Source: Geothrix sp. (GTDB taxonomy: Bacteria > Acidobacteriota > Holophagae > Holophagales > Holophagaceae). From it: a stretch of 64,000 bases of DNA. Positions within the stretch are counted from its first letter, which is position 1. Each line of letters starts with the position of its first letter. This document shows positions 43,930 through 52,730 of the stretch, piece after piece. Under the pieces are notes generated by a model. That model did not search any database. It worked only from the letters and a program-made list of their open reading frames with translations, and was not told the origin of the DNA. Made by a program: the position numbers and the translations under genes. The DNA is taken from NCBI RefSeq assembly GCF_020622065.1, contig NZ_JAHRYQ010000001.1:496001-560000 (forward strand). Direction: 5' to 3'.

Positions 43930-44721
43930 ATGTTTGATCCACGGGAGAGCGCCAAGGAATGGCGGAAGCGGATGGGGTTCACGAACCAGTCGCAGTGTCG
44001 CGATTTCCTGAGCGGGAAGGTCGTCATGCCCGGGATTGACGAGGGGTACCTCGAATCGCTCAATACCCACCTTGGGAAACTGGTTCAGGGGCTTCAAGAG
44101 GCGGTCCATCCCTCCTGTGCCCTTCCCGATGGGGAACTCCCGATTTTCCTTGAGAACAATCGAGATGCTGTGCTTGTTCAATTGCGGAGCAACAACTTGT
44201 TGGCGCGATTGAACAACCAGGGCCGCCGGCCCGAGGAAGTCTATTTCAGCTGGATGCGGGGCCATCTCGTTGTCCGGTATTTCCACAGGGCCATCACAGA
44301 GATGTTCCGTCCCCTCGGGAATGAAATCCGGTCCATCGGTGCGGATGATTTTTCTCAGGCGGCTACTTTCCGCCGTTCCGCGACCGCTGACCTTGCCGTG
44401 ATCGATCAGGATGGGCGCTCTGCAGCGAGGCTCGAGGTCCAGAGCGGGTTTACGGGCATCAATGATTTGAAGCGGCACAAGGTTGTTGAGGCCAGGGACA
44501 TCTTCGAGCGAGATGCCATCCGTACTTACCTTGTGGATTTCGACCTGTTCAACGGTTTGGTCGCTGTGTTGGACCTGTGTGAATACTCGGTGGATGACGA
44601 TCGATGGGTGCAGCGACAACAGATGGAGGGGCAGTGGGTTCTGCCCTTGGATTTCAACTGGTTCTCTTGGCGACTGTTAGATCCTGTTCCCGGGGACTTC
44701 AATACTTTGCTTCCGGAATAA
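43930..44721 (+). CDS. Putative type II restriction endonuclease
   Basis: This 263-residue protein does not match a family I can name. Its position, 20 bp after a cytosine methyltransferase with GGAG before ATG 43930, is that of a cognate endonuclease. A candidate PD-(D/E)xK-like core is D154 in TADLAVID followed by E169-V-Q171 in ARLEVQSGF (E-x-Q variant, as seen in some restriction enzymes). Other features are an N-terminal helical region (REWRKRMGF-type, charged) and aromatic-rich C-terminus. Its 3' end overlaps the convergent methyltransferase by 45 bp. Endonuclease identity is inferred from context plus the weak motif. Confidence 0.65.
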   Translation: MFDPRESAKEWRKRMGFTNQSQCRDFLSGKVVMPGIDEGYLESLNTHLGKLVQGLQEAVHPSCALPDGELPIFLENNRDAVLVQLRSNNLLARLNNQGRRPEEVYFSWMRGHLVVRYFHRAITEMFRPLGNEIRSIGADDFSQAATFRRSATADLAVIDQDGRSAARLEVQSGFTGINDLKRHKVVEARDIFERDAIRTYLVDFDLFNGLVAVLDLCEYSVDDDRWVQRQQMEGQWVLPLDFNWFSWRLLDPVPGDFNTLLPE

Positions 44722-45963
44722 CACCATCCGGTGACTGTTGGTTCCCGATTGGTTGTTCCCGACACCCCAGATATGGGCCGTCTTGGTGAAGGACTGGGCG
44801 TGAATCAACACGCCCTGAAGATTAAGTCCGGTGGACTCACCAATAGGCCATAGAAGGTCCTCCATGTGGATGCTCGCCTTCTTGATCTCTCCGACTTCCA
44901 TGACGAACCAGCCTCCCGGTTTCATCACTCGGTGGACCTCCTGGAACGCCCGTTCAATGCGACGAGACCAGCCTTCGATGGTTCTTTCGTAGATGAACGA
45001 GGATTCGACGGACTTTTCATCAATGTCGGCGAACCAATTCCTCATCCAATTGTCCAGGTGGTATTGGACGACATCCAAAAAGGGCGGGCTGGTCACGACG
45101 AGATCGATCTTTCCATCGGGAATGTCCGGCGTCCGGTCGGCACTTCCACAATGTAAGGAGGCGAACTCGCCGATGGATCGAAGGGATGCCAGGTCCTCGG
45201 AGCGGGTGAAATTTTTCAGAAGAGCCTTTGATTTCTTCAGAATGAGCGCATGGGTGTCCCGATAAGGGGGGACCTGTTTTCGGATTAGATTGATCTCGGC
45301 CTGCTTCTTCGCCGGCATGGCTTGATTGGGCGGCAGGGTATATACCGAAAAGAATCCGGCACTATGGCCAGTGAGGCGGTTGAGAGAAACCATCCGGATC
45401 CAATCGTCGACTTCGTCGAAACGACCGGATTTCTGGCGGGATCGAAACCAATCGCGCAACGCTCGAATTTCTGACTCCGTCTCCGCGTGAAAGAACATCG
45501 AGAGGTCGGGCGTTTTGGCCTTCTTGGATATTCGGGGGATCTGCTCAAGGCGATCGGCGATAGCCTCGAGGCTCGGTGGTGCAAGCCGAGGGCGCAGAAG
45601 CATCCCGGAGAGAGGGTTGATGTCGTTTGATGCTGCGTTGCGACCACGAAGTGCCGCCTCAAGCGCGGTCGTACCCCGCCCCCCAAATGGGTCGTAGACC
45701 CAGTCTCCGGGTTGGGTCAGGGCCTCGATGAACAGTGCCGGTAATTCGGATTTGTAGCAGGCGCGGTAGCTGATTTCATGAAGGCTGTGGCCGTTCCTCT
45801 GACCAGGGCCCCAAAATTCGGCCGTGATCTTGGGGATCGGGCCACGGCCCGTCTTCAGCTCCATCACCTCCGTGCCTCCGAGCGGAGGAAACAGGCGTAG
45901 CAGATGGTCTGCTTTTGATTGGAAGGTCTCGTCGTAGGTCGCGGTGTTCTTTACCAATTGCAC
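44677..45963 (-). CDS. DNA amino-methyltransferase (likely N4-cytosine, TSPPF type)
   Basis: This 428-residue methyltransferase has motif I DPFGGRGTT (D91-T99) and motif IV TSPPF (291-295). SPPF-type motif IV favours N4-cytosine over N6-adenine, though not decisively. The order motif I before IV with about 200 residues between is unusual and suggests an inserted recognition domain (about 125-285). The C-terminus FTKTAHIWGVGNN matches the remnant at 42611. It starts at GTG 45963 (GGATGGA upstream), converges on the endonuclease gene and overlaps it. It may be the second methyltransferase for an asymmetric site or a solitary enzyme. Confidence 0.85.
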   Translation of the reverse strand: MQLVKNTATYDETFQSKADHLLRLFPPLGGTEVMELKTGRGPIPKITAEFWGPGQRNGHSLHEISYRACYKSELPALFIEALTQPGDWVYDPFGGRGTTALEAALRGRNAASNDINPLSGMLLRPRLAPPSLEAIADRLEQIPRISKKAKTPDLSMFFHAETESEIRALRDWFRSRQKSGRFDEVDDWIRMVSLNRLTGHSAGFFSVYTLPPNQAMPAKKQAEINLIRKQVPPYRDTHALILKKSKALLKNFTRSEDLASLRSIGEFASLHCGSADRTPDIPDGKIDLVVTSPPFLDVVQYHLDNWMRNWFADIDEKSVESSFIYERTIEGWSRRIERAFQEVHRVMKPGGWFVMEVGEIKKASIHMEDLLWPIGESTGLNLQGVLIHAQSFTKTAHIWGVGNNQSGTNSHRMVLFRKQSIEVPGNRI

Positions 45964-45995
45964 TCCATCCCGATGAGCCAGAGTACTCTGTGGCG

Positions 45996-48077
45996 ATGAG
46001 TTCCGCCCCCAAGCGCCACCCTGAGCTGACGCGCCTCTATGTGGCCGTGGGTCTGGCCGTGCTGATCATCATGACCATCCTGGCCTACAAGGCCGTGGGC
46101 AACCGGGTGGCCGAGGGCGGGCTGGACGCGCCCTCGCGGTGGGCGCTGCTGGCGCTGGGCCTGGCCAATGTGCTCGCCATCGGGGCGCTGCTCTTCATCG
46201 TGGCCCGCAGCGTGGCCAAGCTCTACTTCGAGCGCCGCAGCGGCATCCTGGGCGCCCGCCTGCGCACGCGCCTGGTGCTGACCATCTTCAGCGTGTGCCT
46301 CGTGCCGAGCCTGATCCTCTTCCTGGTGGGGCAGAACTTCATCAACAAGAATGTGGAGCGCTGGTTCAGCCCGGAGACGGAAATCTCGATCCGGGACGGC
46401 CAGCTGGTGGCGGGGGATCTCCGCGCCGCCGCCAAGGCCCGGATGGACTTCGGCGCCGAGCGCCTGCTGGCTTCGCCTTCGGCGGACGCCGCCAGCATCC
46501 GGACGGCCTCGGGCCTCGATCTGGTGGCCTACCTGGGCGTCCGCGTCGGGGAGGGCGTGAAGGCCCTGGACCTGGGCGCCGGCCTGCCGCCGCCGAACCT
46601 TCAGATCCAAGGGACCGAGGCCACGCAGGAGGCCACCGAGGGGCTGTGGCTGCTCCGGCTGGTGCCCCGCGGCGATGGGTTCTGGATGGTGGGCATCTTC
46701 ATGCCGCGGGAGACCCTGAACCGGGTGCTGGCCCTGGAGCAGCGCTTCCGCGAAAGCCAGCAGATGCGGGCCGCCAAGGACACCCTGGAGACGCTGCCGC
46801 AGAACACCTTCCTCTTCCTCACCATGCTGACGCTCTTCTTCGCCGTGTGGTCGGGCCTCGCCCTGGCGAAGTCGCTGAGCGAGCCCATCCGCGCCCTGGC
46901 CAAGGCCGCCCAGCGCGTGGGCAGCGGCGACCTGGAGGTGCAGCTGCCGGAGCTGGGCGAGGACGAACTGGCCTTCCTGGCCCGCACCTTCAACGCCATG
47001 ATCCGGGACCTCAAGGCCAACCGGGCGGCCATCGTGGCGCAGGCCGGCCGGCTGGAGCAGCAGCGGGCCTACCTGGACCAGCTGCTGGCGGCCCTGCCCG
47101 TGGGCGTCATGAGCTGGCGCGCGGACGGCGAGCTGCGCACCTTCAATGCCGCGGCCCGCAGCTGGCTGGGCCTGGAGACCTTCGATCCCACCGAGGCCCG
47201 CTGGGCGACCGTGGAATCGCTGCCGCGCCTGGGCCGCCTGCCCGAGCTGCTGGCCGCCGTGCGCCTATCCGGGCGCGGCGCGCAGGAGGAGCTGCGCCTG
47301 GGCGGCGAAGGCGAGGGCCGCCCTGTGCGCGCGATCTTCGAGCCGCTCCAGGGCGGCGGCGTCCTGGCCGTGCTGGAGGACCTGTCCCTGTTGGCCCAGG
47401 CCGAAAAGCGCGCCGCCTGGCAGGAAGTGGCCCGGCGCATGGCCCACGAGGTGAAGAACCCGCTCACGCCCATCCAGCTCACCGCCCAGCGTCTGCTGCG
47501 CCGCTCCCGCGAGGGCCGCCTGGATCCCGAGGCCGTGCAGGAGGGCGCCGAGACGATCCTGGCGGAGGTGGCCAGCCTCTCGCGCCTGGTGGACAGCTTC
47601 AGCCGCTTCGCCCGGCTGCCCGTACCCCAGTTCGCGCCCTGCGATCCCGCCGAGCTCCTGCGGCAGGTGCTGGCCCTCTACGAGCCGAACCAGCCGGAGA
47701 TCCGCTGGACCCTGAGCTGCCCGCCGGAGTCGCCGGGCGTCCTCTGGGATGGCGACATGGTGAAGCGGGCCCTCATCAACCTGGTGGACAACGCGGTGGC
47801 TGCCGTGGACGGCAAGGGGTCGGTGGCCCTGTCGCTCACGGTGGATCCCGACACCGAGGGCCTGCGCTTCAGCGTGGAGGATGACGGCACGGGGGTGCCC
47901 GAGGGCGATCGCGAACGGCTCTTCGAACCCTACTTCTCCACCAAGCGGAAGGGCACGGGGCTGGGCCTCGCCATCGTGCGCCGCATCGCCCAGGACCATG
48001 GCGGCGACGCGGATTACCAGCCATTGACGCAGGGCAGCCGGTTCAACCTGTGGTTGCCGAAGGGCCCGAAAGGCTGA
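45996..48077 (+). CDS. NtrY-like membrane sensor histidine kinase
   Basis: This 693-residue kinase has two early membrane helices (about 12-33, 46-70), a third at about 90-110, an extracytoplasmic region (about 110-265) and a further helix (about 270-290). Next come HAMP (KSLSEPIRALAKAAQRVGSGDLEVQLPE), PAS (LLAALPVGVMSWRADGELRTFNAAARSWLGLE), the H-box with His484 in MAHEVKNPLTPIQL, and HATPase (NLVDNAVAAVDGKG, DDGTGVPEGDRERLFEPYFSTKRKGTGLGLAIV). This is the NtrY layout. Its usual partner NtrX is not adjacent, but an NtrX-like regulator is encoded at 61107-62486. The start is ATG 45996. Confidence 0.9.
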   Translation: MSSAPKRHPELTRLYVAVGLAVLIIMTILAYKAVGNRVAEGGLDAPSRWALLALGLANVLAIGALLFIVARSVAKLYFERRSGILGARLRTRLVLTIFSVCLVPSLILFLVGQNFINKNVERWFSPETEISIRDGQLVAGDLRAAAKARMDFGAERLLASPSADAASIRTASGLDLVAYLGVRVGEGVKALDLGAGLPPPNLQIQGTEATQEATEGLWLLRLVPRGDGFWMVGIFMPRETLNRVLALEQRFRESQQMRAAKDTLETLPQNTFLFLTMLTLFFAVWSGLALAKSLSEPIRALAKAAQRVGSGDLEVQLPELGEDELAFLARTFNAMIRDLKANRAAIVAQAGRLEQQRAYLDQLLAALPVGVMSWRADGELRTFNAAARSWLGLETFDPTEARWATVESLPRLGRLPELLAAVRLSGRGAQEELRLGGEGEGRPVRAIFEPLQGGGVLAVLEDLSLLAQAEKRAAWQEVARRMAHEVKNPLTPIQLTAQRLLRRSREGRLDPEAVQEGAETILAEVASLSRLVDSFSRFARLPVPQFAPCDPAELLRQVLALYEPNQPEIRWTLSCPPESPGVLWDGDMVKRALINLVDNAVAAVDGKGSVALSLTVDPDTEGLRFSVEDDGTGVPEGDRERLFEPYFSTKRKGTGLGLAIVRRIAQDHGGDADYQPLTQGSRFNLWLPKGPKG

Positions 48078-48179
48078 GCGCCAGGAGGCGGAGGCAAGAA
48101 GTTACAGGGCCGACACCAGGGTGTGATCGGCACGCCTGAGCATGGCTCCAGTTGCCTGAAAACCAACCCTGGAGAATCC

Positions 48180-51020
48180 ATGACGACTCACTTGCGCCTC
48201 GGGCGCCGGGCCCTCTGCCTGGCCCTGCTGGGCGGCCTCGCCTTCTCCCCTTGGGCCGAGGCCCGTCCCGTCCCCCCCTCCGAACGCCCCGGACGAGGGG
48301 CCGAGGGCGACCAGGCTCCCCCATCTGCTCCGGGGAATCAGATCCATAAACCGTCGCACATCCAGATCCTCTCCCAGCCCCTCAGCCAGACAAAGGCGAT
48401 GGGGGACCCGGCCCAGTTCACGGTCGTGGCCGAAGGGAAACCCCGGCGGCTCCATTATCAGTGGTGGAAGGACGGGCAGCGGGTCGGCCAGGACGCGCCC
48501 AGCTACCTGATCCCGGCGACCGAAGCCCGGCACGCCGGGGCCTATGCGGTCACCGTGCGCAATCCCACCGGCAGCGTCACCAGCGATTCCGCGGTCCTGA
48601 CGGTCAACCTCCCGCCGACGATCACGCTCCAGCCCGCGGCCCAGGCCGTCGACCAGGGGATGGGCGTGGCCTTCACGGTGGCCGCGGCGGCCGAAGGGAA
48701 CGCGGCCCTGGGTTACCAGTGGCGCAAGGATGGCGCTCCGATCCCCGGCGCCACCGCCGCCACCTTCAGCCTGGCGGCCGTCACTGCGGCGGACGCGGGC
48801 AGCTACGAGGTCGTGGTCTCCAGCCTCCTGAACGGCACGGTCGCCTCGGTCACCTCGCTGGCGGCGATCCTCAAGGTGAACCTCCCTCCGACCATCCTCG
48901 TGCAGCCCCAGACGCAGACGGTCCGGCCCCCCGATGCGGTGACCTTCACCGTGACGGCCCGGGCGAACAACGGGGGATCGCTGGCCTATGCCTGGAAGAA
49001 GAACGGAGCGGTCCTGGACGGGGCGACTTCGGCTTCCTACACCGTGCCCTCCACCGAGTTCGCCCTGAATGCGGACACCTATTCCGTCTCCGTGAGCGAA
49101 GGCCATCTCGGCACGGAGAGCGAGCCGGTCCAGGCCCTGGCCTCGGTCCCCGCACCCACCTACGCCGGCGACCCCGTTCCGGTGCCGAGCCGGCCCCTGA
49201 CGGTGCTGCCTTCTCTCCATGTGGATCCCGTGCAATTCCCCAACGGGGCCTTCCGGCTCGGCTATGACGAGGCCCTGAAGAATCCCGTGTGGACGGCCTA
49301 TGTGAACTTCCCCGTGAGGGCCCCGTACCCGAATTCGACGGCGGACTACAAGGCGGACGGCCGCCTGGAGGCCCCCCAGGTGGGCAAGGATGACTACACC
49401 GGGATCTACACGGGCGGCGCCGGGTTCCCCGACAGCTATGACCGCGGCCATCAGGTGCCCCGGGCCGATGTGTCCTACCGCTACACCCCGGTGGCGGGCG
49501 ACGACGCGACGATCATGAGCAACCTCGTCCCCCAGATCTCCCAGTTCAACCAGCAGACCTGGCAGAAGCTGGAAGATGCCATCGGCGGCACTCAGGGCGG
49601 CGCCACCAACGGGCTGACCTCCTTCAAGGGGCGAGTCTGGGTCTACACCGGATCCGTGTTTCCGGGCACCCCGGCCTGGTGGAACTCCAAAGTCACGCCC
49701 GGGCTCCGCATCGCGATCCCCGAAGCCTGCTACAAGATCGTCGTCCACGAGAAGACCCCCGGGCACCCCGAGGTGCTCGCCCTGCTGCTGCCCAACACCT
49801 GGGGTCTGACGAACAGCGCCGCCACCCTGACGGGGTATGTGACCTCGGTGGCCCGGATCGAGTCGCTGACAGGGCTCAACTTCTTCCCCAACCTGGCCGC
49901 CGTCGCCCCGGAGCTGGACATCCCCACCTGGAAGGCCACCGTGGATGTGCGCGGCTGGAAGGTCCCCTTCGAGCAGGCGACCGGGCCCAATGTCCACATG
50001 ATCCAGCCCAGCTACGACACCACCGTCGAGGTGGGCAGCACGGTGACCTTCGAAGGTGCGGCCACGCCCGGCACCTCGGCGGGCACGGCCATTGCCGCGG
50101 CTAGCTGGACCTTCGGAGACGCCAGCCCCAGCAGCACGGGATTCTCGACGGCCCACCAGTACGCGAGTGCGGGCTCCTTCCAGGCGACCTTCACGGCCAG
50201 CGATGACCTCGGCACCAGCAACACCCTCACTCGGGTGATCCGGGTCATTCCGCCGGCCTCCAGCAATGGGGCGCCCACGACGATGCCGGCCGTGCTGGAA
50301 AATCAGGCCGCCACCACGGGGCAGGCCCTCACCGTGGCTTTCACGGTGGCCGACGACCGCACCCTGGCCGGCCTCGTCAAGGTGACGGCCACCTCCGACA
50401 ACGCCACGCTGCTTCCGGCCAGCGGCATCCAGTCCGCCAACGCCTCGGGCGCCGTCACCCTGAGGCTCACCCCCGCGGCAGGTCAGGAGGGCGTGGCGAC
50501 CGTCACCGTCACCCTCACGGATGGGGATGGCGCGACCTCGACCCGGACCTTCCTCCTCACGGTCAAGGCCGCGGCCACGAACACCCTGGTGGAAACCTTC
50601 GAGGCCGGGACCAAGACGGCCTACGCCGCCGCCAATGTGACCTTCGCCTCCGGCGTCTGGACCCTGGCCGATGCGCTGGTCGGCACCAGCGCCAGCGACC
50701 CGAAGAGCGACCTCAAGAGCCTCCGGGTGCGCAACGGTGTCGTGACCATGACCTTCGACTGGCCCAAGGGCGCCCAGACGGTGTCCGTCAACCACGCGAA
50801 GTACGGAACGGACGCCAATTCCACCTGGGAGCTGTACTACTCGGTGGATGGCGGAAGCACCTGGACTCTGGCCGGTCCGGCCGTCACGAGCAGCACGACG
50901 ACGCTGTCGCAGGCCGTCTTCGTCCTGAACCAGCCGGGACCCATCCGGTTCGAGTTCCGGAAGGTCGGCGGCACGACCACCCGGTTCAATCTGGACGACT
51001 TCCAGATCCAGGGCTACTGA
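48180..51020 (+). CDS. Secreted Ig/PKD-domain DNA/RNA non-specific endonuclease
   Basis: This 946-residue protein has a signal peptide (about 1-28). Three Ig-like repeats follow (about 58-140, 141-225, 226-315; each with YQWWKDG/YQWRKDG/YAWKKNG and AGxYxVxV). A NUC1-type nuclease domain spans about 350-600, with the DRGHQVP catalytic motif (His424) and a downstream NLVPQISQFNQQTWQKLE (the conserved Asn region). A PKD-like domain (about 605-690), a cadherin/Ig-like stretch, and a C-terminal lectin-like domain (about 805-946, VETFEAGTKTAYAAANVTF) complete it. The nuclease family hydrolyses DNA and RNA with Mg2+. It may serve nutrient acquisition or competition. GGAG precedes ATG 48180. Confidence 0.9.
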   Translation: MTTHLRLGRRALCLALLGGLAFSPWAEARPVPPSERPGRGAEGDQAPPSAPGNQIHKPSHIQILSQPLSQTKAMGDPAQFTVVAEGKPRRLHYQWWKDGQRVGQDAPSYLIPATEARHAGAYAVTVRNPTGSVTSDSAVLTVNLPPTITLQPAAQAVDQGMGVAFTVAAAAEGNAALGYQWRKDGAPIPGATAATFSLAAVTAADAGSYEVVVSSLLNGTVASVTSLAAILKVNLPPTILVQPQTQTVRPPDAVTFTVTARANNGGSLAYAWKKNGAVLDGATSASYTVPSTEFALNADTYSVSVSEGHLGTESEPVQALASVPAPTYAGDPVPVPSRPLTVLPSLHVDPVQFPNGAFRLGYDEALKNPVWTAYVNFPVRAPYPNSTADYKADGRLEAPQVGKDDYTGIYTGGAGFPDSYDRGHQVPRADVSYRYTPVAGDDATIMSNLVPQISQFNQQTWQKLEDAIGGTQGGATNGLTSFKGRVWVYTGSVFPGTPAWWNSKVTPGLRIAIPEACYKIVVHEKTPGHPEVLALLLPNTWGLTNSAATLTGYVTSVARIESLTGLNFFPNLAAVAPELDIPTWKATVDVRGWKVPFEQATGPNVHMIQPSYDTTVEVGSTVTFEGAATPGTSAGTAIAAASWTFGDASPSSTGFSTAHQYASAGSFQATFTASDDLGTSNTLTRVIRVIPPASSNGAPTTMPAVLENQAATTGQALTVAFTVADDRTLAGLVKVTATSDNATLLPASGIQSANASGAVTLRLTPAAGQEGVATVTVTLTDGDGATSTRTFLLTVKAAATNTLVETFEAGTKTAYAAANVTFASGVWTLADALVGTSASDPKSDLKSLRVRNGVVTMTFDWPKGAQTVSVNHAKYGTDANSTWELYYSVDGGSTWTLAGPAVTSSTTTLSQAVFVLNQPGPIRFEFRKVGGTTTRFNLDDFQIQGY

Positions 51021-51037
51021 CCGTCCCGGGTTTCATC

Positions 51038-51068
51038 GGCGAGCGGGATCCAAAGGATCCCGCTCGCC
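51038..51068. terminator. Strong hairpin after the nuclease gene
   Basis: A perfect 14-bp stem GGCGAGCGGGATCC / GGATCCCGCTCGCC with loop AAA begins 18 bp after the nuclease stop. It has no T-tract on either strand but is very stable; it also lies just beyond the end of a small reverse-strand frame, so it may serve both directions. Confidence 0.6.
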
Positions 51069-51083
51069 GTCATTCATGCCCGA

Positions 51084-51176
51084 TCAGCTTCTGTGCCGGG
51101 AGCGCCGGCGCAGCCACAGCCCCACGGGCCCCAGCACCAGCCAGGCCAGCAGCACCATCTTGACGAGCGGGGACAC
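51084..51176 (-). CDS. Possible 30-residue membrane peptide
   Basis: GTG 51176 with CGGAG eight bases upstream opens a 30-residue frame, VSPLVKMVLLAWLVLGPVGL then WLRRRSRHRS. It has one hydrophobic helix followed by a very basic tail, like a small membrane peptide or a sorting-tail fragment. It sits between the nuclease hairpin and the divergent epimerase gene. Coding status is uncertain. Confidence 0.35.
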   Translation of the reverse strand: MSPLVKMVLLAWLVLGPVGLWLRRRSRHRS

Positions 51177-51275
51177 GGGAACTCCGGCGGAGGCTTGCGA
51201 CGCGAGGGATAGCCTCTCACGGGGCGACTTCCGGGAGCGGCCCGGGGGTCCCAAACCACGGGGTATGCTGGCCCC

Positions 51276-52223
51276 ATGGAGAACCGGCAGACGGCATCGA
51301 CGGGCACCTGCCTCATCGCAGGGTGCGGCTACACCGGCGCCCGGCTGGCGCGACGCCTGGCAGGCCGGGGTCCGGTGCTGGCCCTGGTGCGGTCGCAGGC
51401 TTCCGCCGCCGCGCTGACCACTGCGCTGGCCGCCGAGTTGACTCCGGAACTGTCGGCCGGCGGGCTCCAGGTGCAGGCCCTGGATCTGGATGCTCCCGGA
51501 GCCTTCGAGCCTCCCCGGGACCTGGAGTCCGTGCTGTACCTGGCGCCTCCGCCTGGCCAGGGCGAGGGCGATCCCCGGTTCCAGCGGTTCCTGGCGGGAT
51601 TGGGCGGAGTCCGGCCGAAGGTGCTGGTCTACCTGAGCACCACCGGGGTCTATGGCGATGCGCAGGGCCAGGCCGTGGATGAAGCCACGCCCCCGGCGCC
51701 CGGCGATGCGGCCGGCCGTCGCCGCCTGGCGGCAGAGCAGGCGGCCTTCGCCTGGGGCGCAGAGCGCGGCGTCCGCGGTGTGGCGCTGCGCGTGGCCGGG
51801 ATCTACGGGCCGGGTCGCCTGCCCTTGGAGCGGCTGCGGAGCGGCGAGCCGGTCCTGCGGCCCGAAGATTCAGGGCCCGGCAACCGGATCCAGGTGGAGG
51901 ACCTGGTGGCGGCCTGTCTGGCGGCCCTGGACCGGCCCGTCGCCGGGGCGGTCAATGTGACGGATGGGGACCCCCGCAGCATCGGGGCTTTCCTGGAACT
52001 GGTCGCCCGTCTGGCGGGGCTCCCCGCGCCGCGCCGGGTGACCCTGGCGGAGGCGCGCAGGGAATTGAGCCCCGGCATGCTGGCTTTCCTCCAGGCTTCC
52101 CGGAAGGTGCTCAACCGGCGCCTGGTGGAGGACCTGGGCGTGACCCTGCGCTATGCGGACCCCGAGACCGGCGTGCGCGAGAGCCTGCGGGAGATGGGGC
52201 TGATCAGTACCGCAGGACGCTGA
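51276..52223 (+). CDS. NAD(P)-dependent epimerase/dehydratase-family protein (YeeZ-like)
   Basis: This 315-residue extended SDR has the nucleotide-binding motif CLIAGCGYTGARLARRLAGRG near the N-terminus. Other landmarks are VLVYLSTTGVYGDAQGQAVDEATPPAPG (catalytic Ser/Thr and Tyr region, YGD), RVAGIYGPGRLP, and NVTDGDPRSIGAFLELVARLAGLP. The Gly-rich loop GCGYTG is that of YeeZ-like proteins of unknown substrate. ATG 51276 has no strong ribosome site. It converges on apt with a 20-bp overlap (52204-52223). Confidence 0.85.
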   Translation: MENRQTASTGTCLIAGCGYTGARLARRLAGRGPVLALVRSQASAAALTTALAAELTPELSAGGLQVQALDLDAPGAFEPPRDLESVLYLAPPPGQGEGDPRFQRFLAGLGGVRPKVLVYLSTTGVYGDAQGQAVDEATPPAPGDAAGRRRLAAEQAAFAWGAERGVRGVALRVAGIYGPGRLPLERLRSGEPVLRPEDSGPGNRIQVEDLVAACLAALDRPVAGAVNVTDGDPRSIGAFLELVARLAGLPAPRRVTLAEARRELSPGMLAFLQASRKVLNRRLVEDLGVTLRYADPETGVRESLREMGLISTAGR

Positions 52224-52728
52224 AGACCGGCAGCCCCTCGACCTTCTCGCGGCCGGGCAGGGAGGTCAGCTCGATGAACACCGTGAGGGCCACGGGCTGG
52301 GCGCCGGTGCGCTGCACCAGGCGCTGGGCCGCGGCCGCCGTGCCGCCGGTGGCCATGACATCGTCCACGATGAGCACCCGGTCGCCGGGGCCGAAGGCAT
52401 CCGTGTGGATCTCCAAGGCATCGGTGCCGTACTCCAGGCCGTAGCCCTCCTTGTGGGTGGCCATGGGCAGCTTGCCGGGCTTGCGGGCGGGCACGAAGCC
52501 CACGCCGAGCTTCTGCGCCAGGGCGCTGCCGAAGATGAAGCCGCGCGATTCCAGGCCGAGCACATGGGTCGGCTGGAGGGTGAGCACGGGCTGGGCCATG
52601 GCCGCCACGGCCTCGCCGAAGGCCTCGGCGTTCGACAGCAGCGGCGTGATGTCGCGGAAGAGGATCCCCGCTTTCGGAAAATCCGGCACATCGCGGACAT
52701 AGGAGGCAAGGGGGGCTGAGAGGGACAT
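52204..52728 (-). CDS. apt: Adenine phosphoribosyltransferase
   Basis: This 174-residue purine-salvage enzyme makes AMP from adenine and PRPP. It shows VRDVPDFPKAGILFRDITPLL at the N-terminus, GLESRGFIFGSALAQKLGVGFVPARKPGKLP and the PRPP-binding loop RVLIVDDVMATGGTAAAAQRLV. The length is standard. It overlaps the convergent epimerase gene by 20 bp and is preceded on its strand by the acylphosphatase gene with a 2-bp gap, suggesting a surE-acyP-apt operon. Confidence 0.96.
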   Translation of the reverse strand: MSLSAPLASYVRDVPDFPKAGILFRDITPLLSNAEAFGEAVAAMAQPVLTLQPTHVLGLESRGFIFGSALAQKLGVGFVPARKPGKLPMATHKEGYGLEYGTDALEIHTDAFGPGDRVLIVDDVMATGGTAAAAQRLVQRTGAQPVALTVFIELTSLPGREKVEGLPVFSVLRY

Positions 52729-52730
52729 GG

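Noticed and set aside
48102-50795. Reverse-strand open frame of nearly 900 codons over the nuclease gene
   Set aside because: Antisense shadow; Gly/Arg/His-rich, no start context, and the nuclease reading frame has a signal peptide and catalytic motif.
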